Source: Ruegeria sp. THAF33 | GTDB taxonomy: Bacteria > Pseudomonadota > Alphaproteobacteria > Rhodobacterales > Rhodobacteraceae | DNA length: 64,000 nucleotides | Assembly (NCBI RefSeq): GCF_009363615.1 | Contig: NZ_CP045384.1 | Location: 350,501-414,500 of the forward strand | Direction: 5' to 3' | Shown: piece by piece, positions 54,097 to 63,322 of the stretch | Layout: the number at the start of each line of letters is the position of its first letter | How positions within the stretch are numbered: the first letter of the stretch is position 1 | Notes under the pieces: model-generated | What the model was told of the DNA's origin: nothing | What the model saw: the letters and a program-made list of their open reading frames with translations, nothing else | The model's database searches: none | Translations under genes and position numbers: made by a program

Positions 54097-55189
54097 TCCC
54101 CACCACATCCGATGACCACACGGTCAACATAGGCGCGGATCCAGACATCGCGATGGCCGTAGGCAACCGGCACGGAATAGTCGTTGGTCTTATAGCGCAG
54201 CAGCGACAGGGAACTGACCCGGCCCGATGCCTGGTCACAGGCGTCAAAGGACCGGGCGGGAAGCGGCGCCATGATCTCCAGATCGCGTTGAAGCCGCTCT
54301 CCAATTGTCTCATTGTGCCCGCGCAGCTTGTCGGTTTGGCGCTTCCGGCACTGCTCTTCGAGCCAGTCGTTGAAGGCACCCCAGGTCGGAAAGCTCGGGA
54401 CCGGCACCATGAAGTTGCGCCGGGAATAGCCAACCAGCCCTTCGACGGACCCCTTGTCGTTGCCCTTGCCAGGACGCCCGTAGCGGTCCCGGATCACGTA
54501 GTGGGACAGCATCTCGCTGAACAGCCGCGCGCGCCTGCGAGTTCCGTCGGGCTCGATCTTCGCCACAAGGCACCGGTCGTTGTCGTACAGGATCGAATTC
54601 GGAACGGCCCCGAAGAACCTAAAGGCATGGACGTGACCATCCATCTGTCACCCGGCAGGCGATTGCGAAGCAATCTGCCGAGAGGGCAGGCTTCCGCGGT
54701 CGCCGCCGGATAGGCCCGGACGTAACAGGCATCGCTATGTGGAAGGTCCAAGGTAAAGAAATGGGCCTTCTGTTCAATGCCACCGATCACAACCACAGCT
54801 TCGCCGAAATTGACCTGAGCGTGGCCCGGTGCATGATTAAGCGGCACGAACATCTCGCGATGCCGTCGACCGTGCTCCCGAACATAATCCTTGATGATGG
54901 TGTAACCACCCTCGAAGCCATGCTCATCACGCAGTCGCTCGCAGATCCGCTTGGCCGTATGCCGCTGTTTGCGCGGTCGTTGCCGATCTTCCGACAACCA
55001 TTGATCAATGATCCCGGTGAACCCATCCAGCTTGGGCCGCCGGATCGGTGCTGACCGCCGGTAGCCGGGCGGGACCGAAAACGCCAAAATCTTGCGAACG
55101 CTGTCACGAGATATTCCGAAATGCCGGGCCGCTTCTCGCTGGCTCATGCCCTCGGCACAGGCCAGACGAACTTTACGATACAAATCCAC
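54096..55189 (-). pseudogene. istA: IS21 transposase (IstA), disrupted
   Basis: 5' part (from 55189) has the IS21 HTH (LACAEGMSQREAARHFGISR) and the beginning of the integrase core (HAQVNFGEAVVVIGG). At about 54,690-54,646 a ~45-base palindromic insert shifts the frame; the core then continues (DGHVHAFRFFGAVPNSILYD) in another frame to 54,096, where an IS5 remnant replaces the C-terminus. No istB is present. Non-functional. Confidence 0.85.
54646..54690. repeat. Small palindromic repeat inserted in istA
   Basis: Contains arms GGCAG/CTGCC and ATTGC/GCAAT around a TTC loop, flanked by CTGCCCTCTC and GGGTGACAG. It interrupts istA between codons that read EA and DGHVHAF in intact relatives, so it is a discrete insertion. 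Confidence 0.6.
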
Positions 55190-55237
55190 GGAAAAGATCC
55201 TCTCGCCCCCCCCTCCGTTACGAAAAGAAGGGCAAAG

Positions 55238-55645
55238 ATGGACGACTTTTACGCCGCCCGCAGCAGGCTCATCCCACCGCTACCGTGGTCGACTTTCTCA
55301 CCGCCGTTCTCAGGTGACATGGTCGTAAAGAACCGTTGCGAGGCAACCGGAAACGAAGAGATACTCGTCAAGGCCGACAAGTTCGCAACGCGTTATCAAG
55401 GACCACTACACGGCACCACTAGTAAGGACTGGGCGGAGTATCGCCCCATCGGTAAAAAGATGGAGTTTTTTATCGTTCCAACAAATCAGGCACCCTTTTC
55501 TTTCGTCGCCCCCTGGGGCGAGACTATGCCGCCATGTCCGGGAGAAGCGATCGTACAAGATCCCATTGACACTTCCGATACTTATCGTATCGCGAGAGAC
55601 GCATTCAATTGCACCTACACAGTGTTGGTTCCGAATCGAGAATAA
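55238..55645 (+). CDS. Hypothetical protein, PGDYG-like
   Basis: 135 residues from ATG 55238 with GAAGGG six bases upstream. The stretch VKADKFATRYQGPLHGTTSK and the end DTYRIARDAFNCTYTVL resemble proteins of the PGDYG type (small domains found beside conflict genes), but the similarity is judged by eye. It is the only plus-strand gene in this block and its stop is 50 bp from the convergent CHAT gene. Confidence 0.5.
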   Translation: MDDFYAARSRLIPPLPWSTFSPPFSGDMVVKNRCEATGNEEILVKADKFATRYQGPLHGTTSKDWAEYRPIGKKMEFFIVPTNQAPFSFVAPWGETMPPCPGEAIVQDPIDTSDTYRIARDAFNCTYTVLVPNRE

Positions 55646-55694
55646 TACAGCCGCACCATCAGCAACAAGCTAAGCTTTTCTAGAAAAGTCCGGC

Positions 55695-57659
55695 TCAACT
55701 TGATGAGCCTTTGACCTTTTCGAGCACTCGGGCAGCGATTTCTGATAGATCTTTCTCCGAGTTCCGGAAAAAGCCGTTCTCTTTCGTCCACCAATCTCGA
55801 TAACGTATCAGTGTCTTGATGGTTGTCGCGGGCGGGTGATCCTTGCCGTGAGACGTTGCCTTCAATCTGTTGAAGCAAGCAACAATTTCGACGATATCGG
55901 TCGAACCATCAATATGTCCCTCTAGCAGTTCGCATTCCATAAGTGTTCCGTGTGCCCAACACACTTTTTCAAGGTCGCTTTCCGATGCGACGACATTCTC
56001 ACTCGCCATTCGACCGATCTTGAGGAACAGATTGTTGCTGGCATCGCCTAGGGTAATGATCTCCGTCGCTGCGGCTTGCAAGACACCCCAGTGGTTGTTC
56101 AGGTCCTCGGCAGAGCGCTTGTACCAGTCCCGTGCCTCATTCAACTCATGTCGCGATTTTCCAACTAATTCTTCACGATAATCGGCAAAACACTTGGCCA
56201 ACTCCCAATACCACTCCGCTCTGCGTTTAGCTGAACTCGCTATCAGTCCCAATATTTCATTTTTTAGAAATTGTATTTGGACCAAGTCCGGTTCTTTGTC
56301 GACCGTTTTAAGTTTAAGTTTTAACGCATCAGCATGTTGACAGGTCGCGTCAATTTCTTCGCGATACCTGTCGATTGTGCTGGCGTTGGCCGCAATAAGC
56401 TTGCCCATCCGGTCGCTTGCGGCTTCCATCCTCAACAAGTCAGCTCCCGTGGATGTCAGAAACAATCGCTGTCTATAGTCGTCTGGCAGCCGCACATATG
56501 GTGTAATTGCAGCCCAGTCATGGGTGTTTTGCTCTTGCCCGTAATCGAACAACTCCCGTCGCATCTCCAGTAAGGACTCGCGAACATCCAAACCATTGGC
56601 TTCCCCTCGATAGAAGCTGCTCACCATAATACTGGAACCGCCAAATGTGAGCGGAAACTGAGAACCTATCACAACAGGGAAGCCGGCCTCGTGCAGCTTA
56701 TGTGCAAGTGACTCTCCTGGCTCTAACAGGCTTGTTTCATTTCCCCCATCGCAAATTGCCAATGTGACAGCTCGACAACTGGAGAGCATTGGAGACAGAG
56801 CCTTGCACAAGTCCTCAGAACTAACATCTTGAGAAATCGAGTCTTCTCCTCGGAGGCGAACACCATATACGGTGCAGTTTTGATGCTTTTTTGCAATTGG
56901 GACTCCATGAGCAAGCATATGCACGTGAGTGTATGGAGCGTTTTCATCACGAGCTTCTATGCATGCCGTTTCAATATCGTGCAGGCTAGCATCTTTGAGC
57001 TCTGTAATTATCGACTTTGCATCGGGAATAACATCTGTATAGCCCTCGAACGTCCGAGATGGAGTTATATGCAAGAAGGCGTCCCGTAAAGCATCGTAGT
57101 GCTTTTTGTGTTCCGGTTCGCTGCGCTGTCCTTTTGCATCGGCCGCGGCCCATGCAAAAAGAACACGCGGCCTGATCGGCCAAGGGCCACTTTTTTGAAT
57201 TTCCGCTCCCCGAATTCTTCGCGTTAGGATGACTTTGCCAGCTCTATGATCACCTAGATGGACTTTGTTTCCCTCTCCGTCCGGAATTGTAAGCGTCTCA
57301 AACGGAAGTTGCGTCAGTTCATCAAAACTAAGTACCAAGTCTATTTGCGTGAAGGCTTGCTCAGACTTGAATTCTGCTTTTTTGAACAGTTTGCCCACCA
57401 ATTTGGAGCAGTTCTCTAGCGCTTGGTTGCGCGTCGCAACATTGATCGGTTTGTGGCTCTTGTCAAAGTAAGCTAAAGACTGAAGCGAGACTAAAAACTG
57501 TTTATGAAAGTCACGGTCGAAGACATCTTCATCTAGCCTAGACGTGAAGGTTTCTTGAGATGGGATTAGCAGCTGATAGCTCCGTTGCGGATCGAGCATT
57601 GCATTTCTGACGCCCGTCCGCACTGGCTCAACCATTATACTTTTCCATTGACTGGACAT
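55695..57659 (-). CDS. CHAT domain (caspase-like) protease
   Basis: 654 residues. CHAT core with His251 in YTHVHMLAHG and Cys303 in VTLAICDGGNE, the caspase-like dyad, plus GESLAHKLHEAGFPVVIG and SQFPLTFGGS typical of CHAT. The C-terminal ~250 residues are helical repeats. CHAT proteases are activated on infection and cleave partner proteins. It starts 6 bp after the unknown 250-residue gene and is the third gene of a minus-strand operon, so that neighbour is its probable substrate. Confidence 0.88.
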   Translation of the reverse strand: MSSQWKSIMVEPVRTGVRNAMLDPQRSYQLLIPSQETFTSRLDEDVFDRDFHKQFLVSLQSLAYFDKSHKPINVATRNQALENCSKLVGKLFKKAEFKSEQAFTQIDLVLSFDELTQLPFETLTIPDGEGNKVHLGDHRAGKVILTRRIRGAEIQKSGPWPIRPRVLFAWAAADAKGQRSEPEHKKHYDALRDAFLHITPSRTFEGYTDVIPDAKSIITELKDASLHDIETACIEARDENAPYTHVHMLAHGVPIAKKHQNCTVYGVRLRGEDSISQDVSSEDLCKALSPMLSSCRAVTLAICDGGNETSLLEPGESLAHKLHEAGFPVVIGSQFPLTFGGSSIMVSSFYRGEANGLDVRESLLEMRRELFDYGQEQNTHDWAAITPYVRLPDDYRQRLFLTSTGADLLRMEAASDRMGKLIAANASTIDRYREEIDATCQHADALKLKLKTVDKEPDLVQIQFLKNEILGLIASSAKRRAEWYWELAKCFADYREELVGKSRHELNEARDWYKRSAEDLNNHWGVLQAAATEIITLGDASNNLFLKIGRMASENVVASESDLEKVCWAHGTLMECELLEGHIDGSTDIVEIVACFNRLKATSHGKDHPPATTIKTLIRYRDWWTKENGFFRNSEKDLSEIAARVLEKVKGSSS

Positions 57660-57665
57660 AGTCGG

Positions 57666-58418
57666 TTACACGTCGTTGTCGTCGAGATCCTCCGGCCCGT
57701 CTAACTCGATCATGCCCAATTCTGCGTCGTCTGGAGCATGGCCGTTGCTGAGAACTCTGAGACCGCCGCCCAAAAGTCGAAGCTTGAACAAACCTAATCC
57801 CATTACGCCACCTTCTCCGACAATTTCTAATCCAATATCTTGATTAGAAGAGTAGGTTACCTCTGTTGAAGCCGATGCAGCATCTAGTGCTTTTAACGCC
57901 GATGCGGATCCACCAAGTTTTATCTCCGCTCCAGCTCGTTTTGCAGAAATTACGGTACAGCCTTCTGTTTTGTAGAGGCTACTGACTACTCGATATTTTA
58001 GCTTCCATCCACTTTGCTTTTTGAGTTGCCCCGCCAAAAAGGCCGTGTTGTCGAGGTCTTCTCGAGTAAGTTTGGCCTTGACCAAAAACGAGTCCTCTCG
58101 AGTGAATTCGATCTTCATTTCAGCGTCCACATCCCCGGCAGGAGGGAAAGCATCAACCTCGACGCCCGCTGCCGTTCGAGCCACTACGGTACCCTCACTT
58201 TTAAGATCGACTGTCGTGCTGTTGTCGCTGGACCGAGTGTTACCAGGTCCAACAGCATCGCCGCCCAAAAACTCTGAGATATGACCGATTTGATGAAAAA
58301 CACCCCCAGACATTAAACCGTAGTCACCAAGTCGGAACGTATTGGTCACGGGCAGCCAAGCTGCGAACATTTTTATCTGAGTGTTTAAAAGTCTGTTGTA
58401 AGTCCTGGGTGTACCCAT
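57666..58418 (-). CDS. Unknown protein, candidate CHAT substrate/effector
   Basis: 250 residues. I start at ATG 58418 because GGGAGG lies five bases upstream; the open frame extends 23 codons further. The N-terminus has FRLGDYGLMSGGVFHQIGH, a pattern I associate with uncharacterised genes next to CHAT or caspase-like proteases. The C-terminal half is beta-rich (TEVTYSSNQDIGLEIVG), then Gly-rich GGVMGLGLFKLRLLGGGLR and a strongly acidic tail (ELDGPEDLDDND). Size and context recall bacterial gasdermins, but I cannot confirm it by sequence. Confidence 0.6.
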   Translation of the reverse strand: MGTPRTYNRLLNTQIKMFAAWLPVTNTFRLGDYGLMSGGVFHQIGHISEFLGGDAVGPGNTRSSDNSTTVDLKSEGTVVARTAAGVEVDAFPPAGDVDAEMKIEFTREDSFLVKAKLTREDLDNTAFLAGQLKKQSGWKLKYRVVSSLYKTEGCTVISAKRAGAEIKLGGSASALKALDAASASTEVTYSSNQDIGLEIVGEGGVMGLGLFKLRLLGGGLRVLSNGHAPDDAELGMIELDGPEDLDDNDV

Positions 58419-58579
58419 TTTGTCCTCCCAAAATTTAACTTGCCCAAACTCATCTACGCGAGCGCTCTTGAAATCCGCATTCACCAAGTTGTGTCATTTA
58501 TTAGTCCCAGTGCTTCTCCTGGCAATCAAACTTACCACAAGTATACTCCCAAAAAAACGTTCTCCGATTCAGTGTCTCA

Positions 58580-59545
58580 TCACAACCTAATGAAGTCTTT
58601 CTTTTTGCGCCCTCGAGTTCGGCGACAAACTTCGTACCCTTCCCTAGACCCTTCGTCGTTTGTGTTGCCCTCGATCGTATCAAATGTGCCGTTTTCATAG
58701 TCAAAGGCGAAACCAGTGTGCGTCCAATCGCTCGAAGTTCTTCGAACAAGAAAGATACAACAACTTCCCAGCCCACTATTAGAGAACTCTGTCGGTGAAT
58801 TATCGAGGCTACGTTCTGACACAAACAAACCAGCTGTTTTCGCCTGGGTCGCAAGTATGTCACAAGAAAAAGACCCGCCAATTGGCATGGCAATTCCATT
58901 GACCTTCGCTGCTTGCTTCATCACAAAAGTTACGAAACCTGCGCACCATGGCCACGCGTCCCCTTCATTGCCATTCATGTAGGCTCTGACCCATGGCCCT
59001 TTATTCTGGCCGCTAATTTCGACCGGGTGCTCACGCAAATGCTGTCTGGCTATGCGCAGCACGGCATCCGATAGCGAGGTCGGCGCGTCCATTTCTGGCC
59101 TCGCGAATGCTCTTAGCATGGGCGCCACCAAGTGGCTCCATGTCGCCTCGTCCACCACCCCTGTGCTATCTAGGCCTCGAGCAGATTGAAATTTTTTGAC
59201 CGTCCGCTTAGTTGCATCGCCAAAGTCATCGTCTACTGCAGTCCGGAAGTTGTGAAATGTTAGCCATTCTTGAACGCGACGGGCTTTTATACCACGCGCT
59301 CCCGTCTTAATTTCGCCGGGAAACTCAAACTCATCTTCAACCTTACTAGAATAAGAAAGGATTTCGCCGGTAACGGGTTCTTCGGTCTGATCAGCGCCAC
59401 GATACCGGGAATATGCATCCTTTGTTCTGGGGCCGGGCTTACCACGAAATGTCCCGTCATAAAATCCCAGCGCGTGTAGACCGCGCTGGATGAGTATCCC
59501 GTCCTGCACATCCACTTCACATAAATCGATGGGGCTGGTGCTCAT
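58580..59545 (-). CDS. Peptidoglycan-binding / CHAP-type amidase protein
   Basis: 321 residues. Two peptidoglycan_binding_1-like repeats (LIQRGLHALGFYDGTFRG; VDDDFGDATKRTVKKFQSAR) are followed by a CHAP/NlpC-like catalytic region: WPWCAGFVTFVMKQA with the Cys, HTGFAFDY with the His, and TIEGNTND. ATG at 59545 has GGAG six bases upstream. No signal peptide. First gene of the CHAT operon; 161 bp lie before the next start. A wall-degrading effector kept inside the cell is a reasonable inference. Confidence 0.8.
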   Translation of the reverse strand: MSTSPIDLCEVDVQDGILIQRGLHALGFYDGTFRGKPGPRTKDAYSRYRGADQTEEPVTGEILSYSSKVEDEFEFPGEIKTGARGIKARRVQEWLTFHNFRTAVDDDFGDATKRTVKKFQSARGLDSTGVVDEATWSHLVAPMLRAFARPEMDAPTSLSDAVLRIARQHLREHPVEISGQNKGPWVRAYMNGNEGDAWPWCAGFVTFVMKQAAKVNGIAMPIGGSFSCDILATQAKTAGLFVSERSLDNSPTEFSNSGLGSCCIFLVRRTSSDWTHTGFAFDYENGTFDTIEGNTNDEGSREGYEVCRRTRGRKKKDFIRL

Positions 59546-59737
59546 ACTTATCTCCAATCAAATATAGTTTGAATAACCAACAGCGCCCTGATCAATCTCC
59601 ACCAAACGAAATGTTTTTCGCAAAGTAGATGAATTTAGAGATCGGCAACTAAAGGTTCATAAGACTACAAACATTCCATTAAAAATAGAGGATATAACAT
59701 CTCCAAGTTGAAGTATACTGCGTGGTTGGGGACTTGC

Positions 59738-60229
59738 CTAGGGCGCCTCGAAGCAGCCGTAGACTCCTTGTGGTACAACTCCTACTAAGTCGGGTTGGTC
59801 CTGCCAAGATAGCCAAGGAACATCACTAGCACATAGGCTCCCACCGCGAACGACTTGCCAGTCTCCATTCTCTCGGGAAAGTAACAGTACGGTCAAATTG
59901 TCTAGATGATCTTCACCGTCAAAACAGTCCAAGACCAATGGTGCCCAGCTTCCGGACGAGCGGGTTCCCGGTTGTGCACCCAATACGGCCCAATCATCAA
60001 TTACGCACATGATGGGATGACCTGTACTCAACTTATTAACCTTGAACACTAGTTCCGCTGGCTCTTTCAAACCAAAATCTGCAGCTACCGTAAGTCGCGC
60101 TGCATTCAAAATCGGTTTCCTGTCTGGATCACCCGGTTCGAGGCGGCGTAGCACTTGTTCGGCGTGCAGCTCTCCCGCCCAAGAAATGATGTAACCGAAA
60201 CAAACAGCTAGAAAAACTTCTTTCCTCAT
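59738..60229 (-). CDS. Secreted hypothetical protein
   Basis: 163 residues with a clear signal peptide (KEVFLAVCFGYIISWAGELHA, cleavage after HA). The mature part has VKVNKLSTGHPIMCVIDDW-like sequence and two to four cysteines; no family recognised. It lies upstream of the CHAP gene on the same strand, with ~190 bp between, and could belong to the same system, for example as a periplasmic immunity or sensor protein. That is speculation. Confidence 0.6.
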   Translation of the reverse strand: MRKEVFLAVCFGYIISWAGELHAEQVLRRLEPGDPDRKPILNAARLTVAADFGLKEPAELVFKVNKLSTGHPIMCVIDDWAVLGAQPGTRSSGSWAPLVLDCFDGEDHLDNLTVLLLSRENGDWQVVRGGSLCASDVPWLSWQDQPDLVGVVPQGVYGCFEAP

Positions 60230-60380
60230 GTTCTACACCGTGCTTGTCTTTGCGCGTTTGTGAGGTCGTGAAAAACCCGGTTGGCAACTGCTAAAATGCG
60301 ACAAACCTCAGAGCCAGGGTCCGCTCTATGTACTCAGTACAACCTTGTTGAAAGGTGCCGACGAGTCAGCATTCCCGTCC

Positions 60381-60770
60381 TCACTCGTCAGGTTCGTACA
60401 ATCTTTCAAACTCTTTCGGGCTCATTGCCCAACCATCATTTTCATCGGTGCTGTTGAATGCAATCATATCCCCGGCTTGATAATTGGTAAAACCAGACGT
60501 GGATTTCACTTGCCCATCAGACTTTGCGACTCTCGCCCAGGTTAATGTCGTCTTCTCATACAGACCAAGGCTGATTTCCGAGTAGGTCCGCTCAAACACT
60601 CTGCTATCAATTGTATACACGCTGCCATTGTTATTGACGAGCCAATCTCCGGCGCGTGCAACTTGAACGTCTCCCCATTTCTGATAAGTGAAACCGTCAG
60701 TTTCCAGATCAATTTGCACAGCAACCACGGTAGCATTTTTACGCCGACGGTAACGCTTCAATTCATCCAT
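60381..60770 (-). CDS. PGDYG-like small protein
   Basis: 129 residues. Two similar blocks, ARAGDWLVNNNGSVYTIDS then FERTY, and YQAGDMIAFNSTDE followed by DGWAMSPKEFERLYE, match the PGDYG-type fold in which a GDW/GDY turn precedes an FExxY segment. Function unknown; such domains often accompany effector genes. It follows a truncated small frame by 24 bp. Confidence 0.65.
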   Translation of the reverse strand: MDELKRYRRRKNATVVAVQIDLETDGFTYQKWGDVQVARAGDWLVNNNGSVYTIDSRVFERTYSEISLGLYEKTTLTWARVAKSDGQVKSTSGFTNYQAGDMIAFNSTDENDGWAMSPKEFERLYEPDE

Positions 60771-60794
60771 ACCGTGCCCCTTTTCTAGTGGCAG

Positions 60795-60910
60795 CTAACG
60801 TATATCAAAAACTGCAGGGAAATGATCGCCCATCACTTTTGCCCTGGCATCTGCCTCAGAGAGCTCTTGCAGCAGCTCCATGTTGTCTGGTTCATCCATA
60901 GCCGTCAAAT
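60795..60910 (-). pseudogene. C-terminal remnant of a gene cut by IS6
   Basis: Minus strand reads MDEPDNMELLQELSEADAR and on to AVFDIR-stop; the frame stays open upstream into the IS6 right at its left end (60911), so the codons from 60,910 are probably the tail of a longer gene whose front was removed. An independent 34-residue peptide from ATG 60899 is possible. Confidence 0.45.
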
Positions 60911-61725
60911 GGTATTGTCAGAAAGATTCCGGTTGAGACGGGCAGGGCGGCCTCGTAGCGTCTGAACATGACCAAACCTGACCCGTTCAAAGGCTTTCAA
61001 AGCAGCCCGGAAATCATCCGCCTGGCCGTGATGCTGTACATCCGTTTCCCTCTTTCGCTTCGGAATGTCGAAGATCTGTTGCATGAACGCGGTGTCGAAA
61101 TCAGCCATGAAACGGTTCGGTTTTGGTGGCGCCGTTTCGGGCCGATGTTTGCCTCAGAGATCAGGAAGCGCAGGATCGAAGGCATGCGATCCAGTCAATG
61201 GCGTTGGCACCTCGACGAGATGTTCGTGAAGATCAATGGCGAACGCCACTACTTGTGGCGGGCCGTCGATCACGAGGGCGAGGTGCTTGAAAGCATTGTT
61301 ACCAAGACGCGTGACAAGAAAGCGGCATTGAAATTCCTCAGGAAATTGATGAAGCGGCATGGCCGTCCACACGTATTCGTCACGGACAAGTTGCGCTCCT
61401 ATGGCGCTGCGCTGAAGGAAATCGGGGCGGCGGATCGGCAAGAAACGGGCCGCTGGCTGAACAACCGGGCGGAGAATTCCCACCTACCGTTCCGACGACG
61501 AGAGAGGGCGATGCTCCGCTTCCGGCGCATGCGAAGTCTGCAGAAATTCGCCTCAGTTCATTCCTCAGTGCACAATCATTTCAATCAAGAACGCCACCTT
61601 TACTCACGAGAAATCTTCAAGCTGAACCGGACCGCCGCTCTCGCCGAGTGGCGTCAACTTTGTTCCGCATAGGTTCACGCATTTGGCGGCAAACTGAGAC
61701 TGGTTCGAATCCGTCTGACACCACC
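60911..61725 (+). mobile_element. IS6-family element, copy 2
   Basis: 815 bp, from GGTATTGTCAGA to a right end that reversed reads GGTGGTGTCAGACGGATTC. Same length and orientation as copy 1 at 43,791 but diverged in sequence. No matching flanking octamers. Confidence 0.85.
60968..61672 (+). CDS. IS6-family transposase
   Basis: 234 residues, intact, nearly the same protein as at 43,848 (differences such as RRFGPMFASE for HRFGLMFAAE). DDE residues in WHLDEMFVKING, VTDKLRSYG and RAENSHLPFRRRE. Confidence 0.95.
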   Translation: MTKPDPFKGFQSSPEIIRLAVMLYIRFPLSLRNVEDLLHERGVEISHETVRFWWRRFGPMFASEIRKRRIEGMRSSQWRWHLDEMFVKINGERHYLWRAVDHEGEVLESIVTKTRDKKAALKFLRKLMKRHGRPHVFVTDKLRSYGAALKEIGAADRQETGRWLNNRAENSHLPFRRRERAMLRFRRMRSLQKFASVHSSVHNHFNQERHLYSREIFKLNRTAALAEWRQLCSA

Positions 61726-61965
61726 GCCACTTTCCTTTGAATTCATTGGAAAAAATGGCGGTTTTTACCAGCTACCCGCCAACATACCCGCCAAAGCGGT
61801 GGCTAGTTTCGAATGGGCTGTAGACATCGACGGATTGATACCGGGAAATAACTCGTCAGTTCAAACTGACTATGAGTTACCTGATCGGGTTCAGCCAAAT
61901 ATTCTATCCGTTTACTGTTTTTTGCTGGGCGACAGACTTCCATACAAGTTCTAAGTTAACTCCTA

Positions 61966-62796
61966 GGGTCAGGATGCATTGTGTTTAGCTGCGCTGCGTG
62001 ACTCACTGCTCCTAGAACGGAGCGGAGACAAGAGCGATCTTTATTGGCGAGCCGACGCGCAGATGGCGAAGCTTGTCCCATTTTTCCCGAAGTCGCACGG
62101 CAAGCCTCGGGTTGATGACAAACGGGTTTTGAGCGGGATTATCTTCATCAATCGCAATTGTTTGCGCTGGTGAGATGCCCCGGAAGCTTACGGGCCGCAC
62201 AAAACGCTTTACAGCCGATGGACGCGTTGGAGCGAGAAAGGCATCTTCGCACGGATCATGTCTGGTCTGGCCGCCCAGCATGGCGAAGAGACGACAGTCA
62301 TGATTGACGCGACCTATCTAAGAGCACACCGCATTGCGACCAGTATGGCCGCAAAAAAGGGGGCGTGGCCGCCTGATCGATAGAACCAAGGGTGCCATGA
62401 ATACCAAGCTGCATACTATCTGTGATAGCCAGGGTCGCCCGTTCAACCTGTTCGTTACGGCCGGGCAAATCAGTGATTAAATCGGTGCTCTGGCTCTGCT
62501 CAGCAGCATACCAAACGTGAATTGGCTTCTCGGGGATCGTGGTTATGACGCCGACTGGTTTCGAGAAGCGTTGAAAGACAAAGGGATACGCGCCTGCACC
62601 CCCGGGCGAAAGCAGCGAAAGACGCCTGTCGAGTACGACAAGCGCAGATACAAGCGGCGAAACCGCATTGAGATTATGTTTGGCAGGCTTAGGGATTGGA
62701 GGCGCGTGGCGACACGCTGTGACCGTTGTTCCAAGGTCTTCCTATCAGCCATCGCACTCGTAGCAAACTTAATTTACTGGTTATGAATCCTGACCC
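61966..62796 (+). pseudogene. Degenerate IS5-family (IS427 group) element
   Basis: 831 bp with ends GGGTCAGGATGCATT and, reversed, GGGTCAGGATTCATA. The first-frame start codon is lost (ACA for ATG), there is a TGA at about 62,171, and the second frame has TAA in the VSDYIGA block; the tail 62,517-62,786 is still readable (WLLGDRGYDADWFREALKDK). Inactive relative of the copy at 49,497. Confidence 0.85.
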
Positions 62797-62951
62797 CAGG
62801 TCGTTTTTCGATTGTTGCCATTGCCCAAATCTCCTGTGTTGGAGATATCTTTTCCGTTCAAGTGCAGCGGAGGCGCAGCGGACACAGTTTCATGCGCAGC
62901 ATAGCAAGAGGTGCTAGTCGCGTAAGACCTTGATACACTGCGGGGAAAGGA

Positions 62952-63027
<76 letters not shown>

Positions 63028-63322
63028 GTAATGCTGCATTTAGCCAAGCCTGCGGGCAGGTGCAAGAGGGTCTGGAAGATTTTCTTGCGTTCCGTCTTCG
63101 GTGGCCGTCCAACGGGGCATCTTGTCATCCGTAGGCCGAACAGGCGGGCGCTCGGGGCGCCTCTCGGCGCTGGAAGGTGGGCAGCACATTTTCGGACAGA
63201 TCGATGGAAAACGCCTTGCTCAACCTACAACCCATCATGTGTAAATGGCCAAAGGCGCTTGCGCGCCACCGGTGGCGTCCGATATCCCCGGAGAGACTGA
63301 AGCAAACCGGTCGGGAGTGTAC

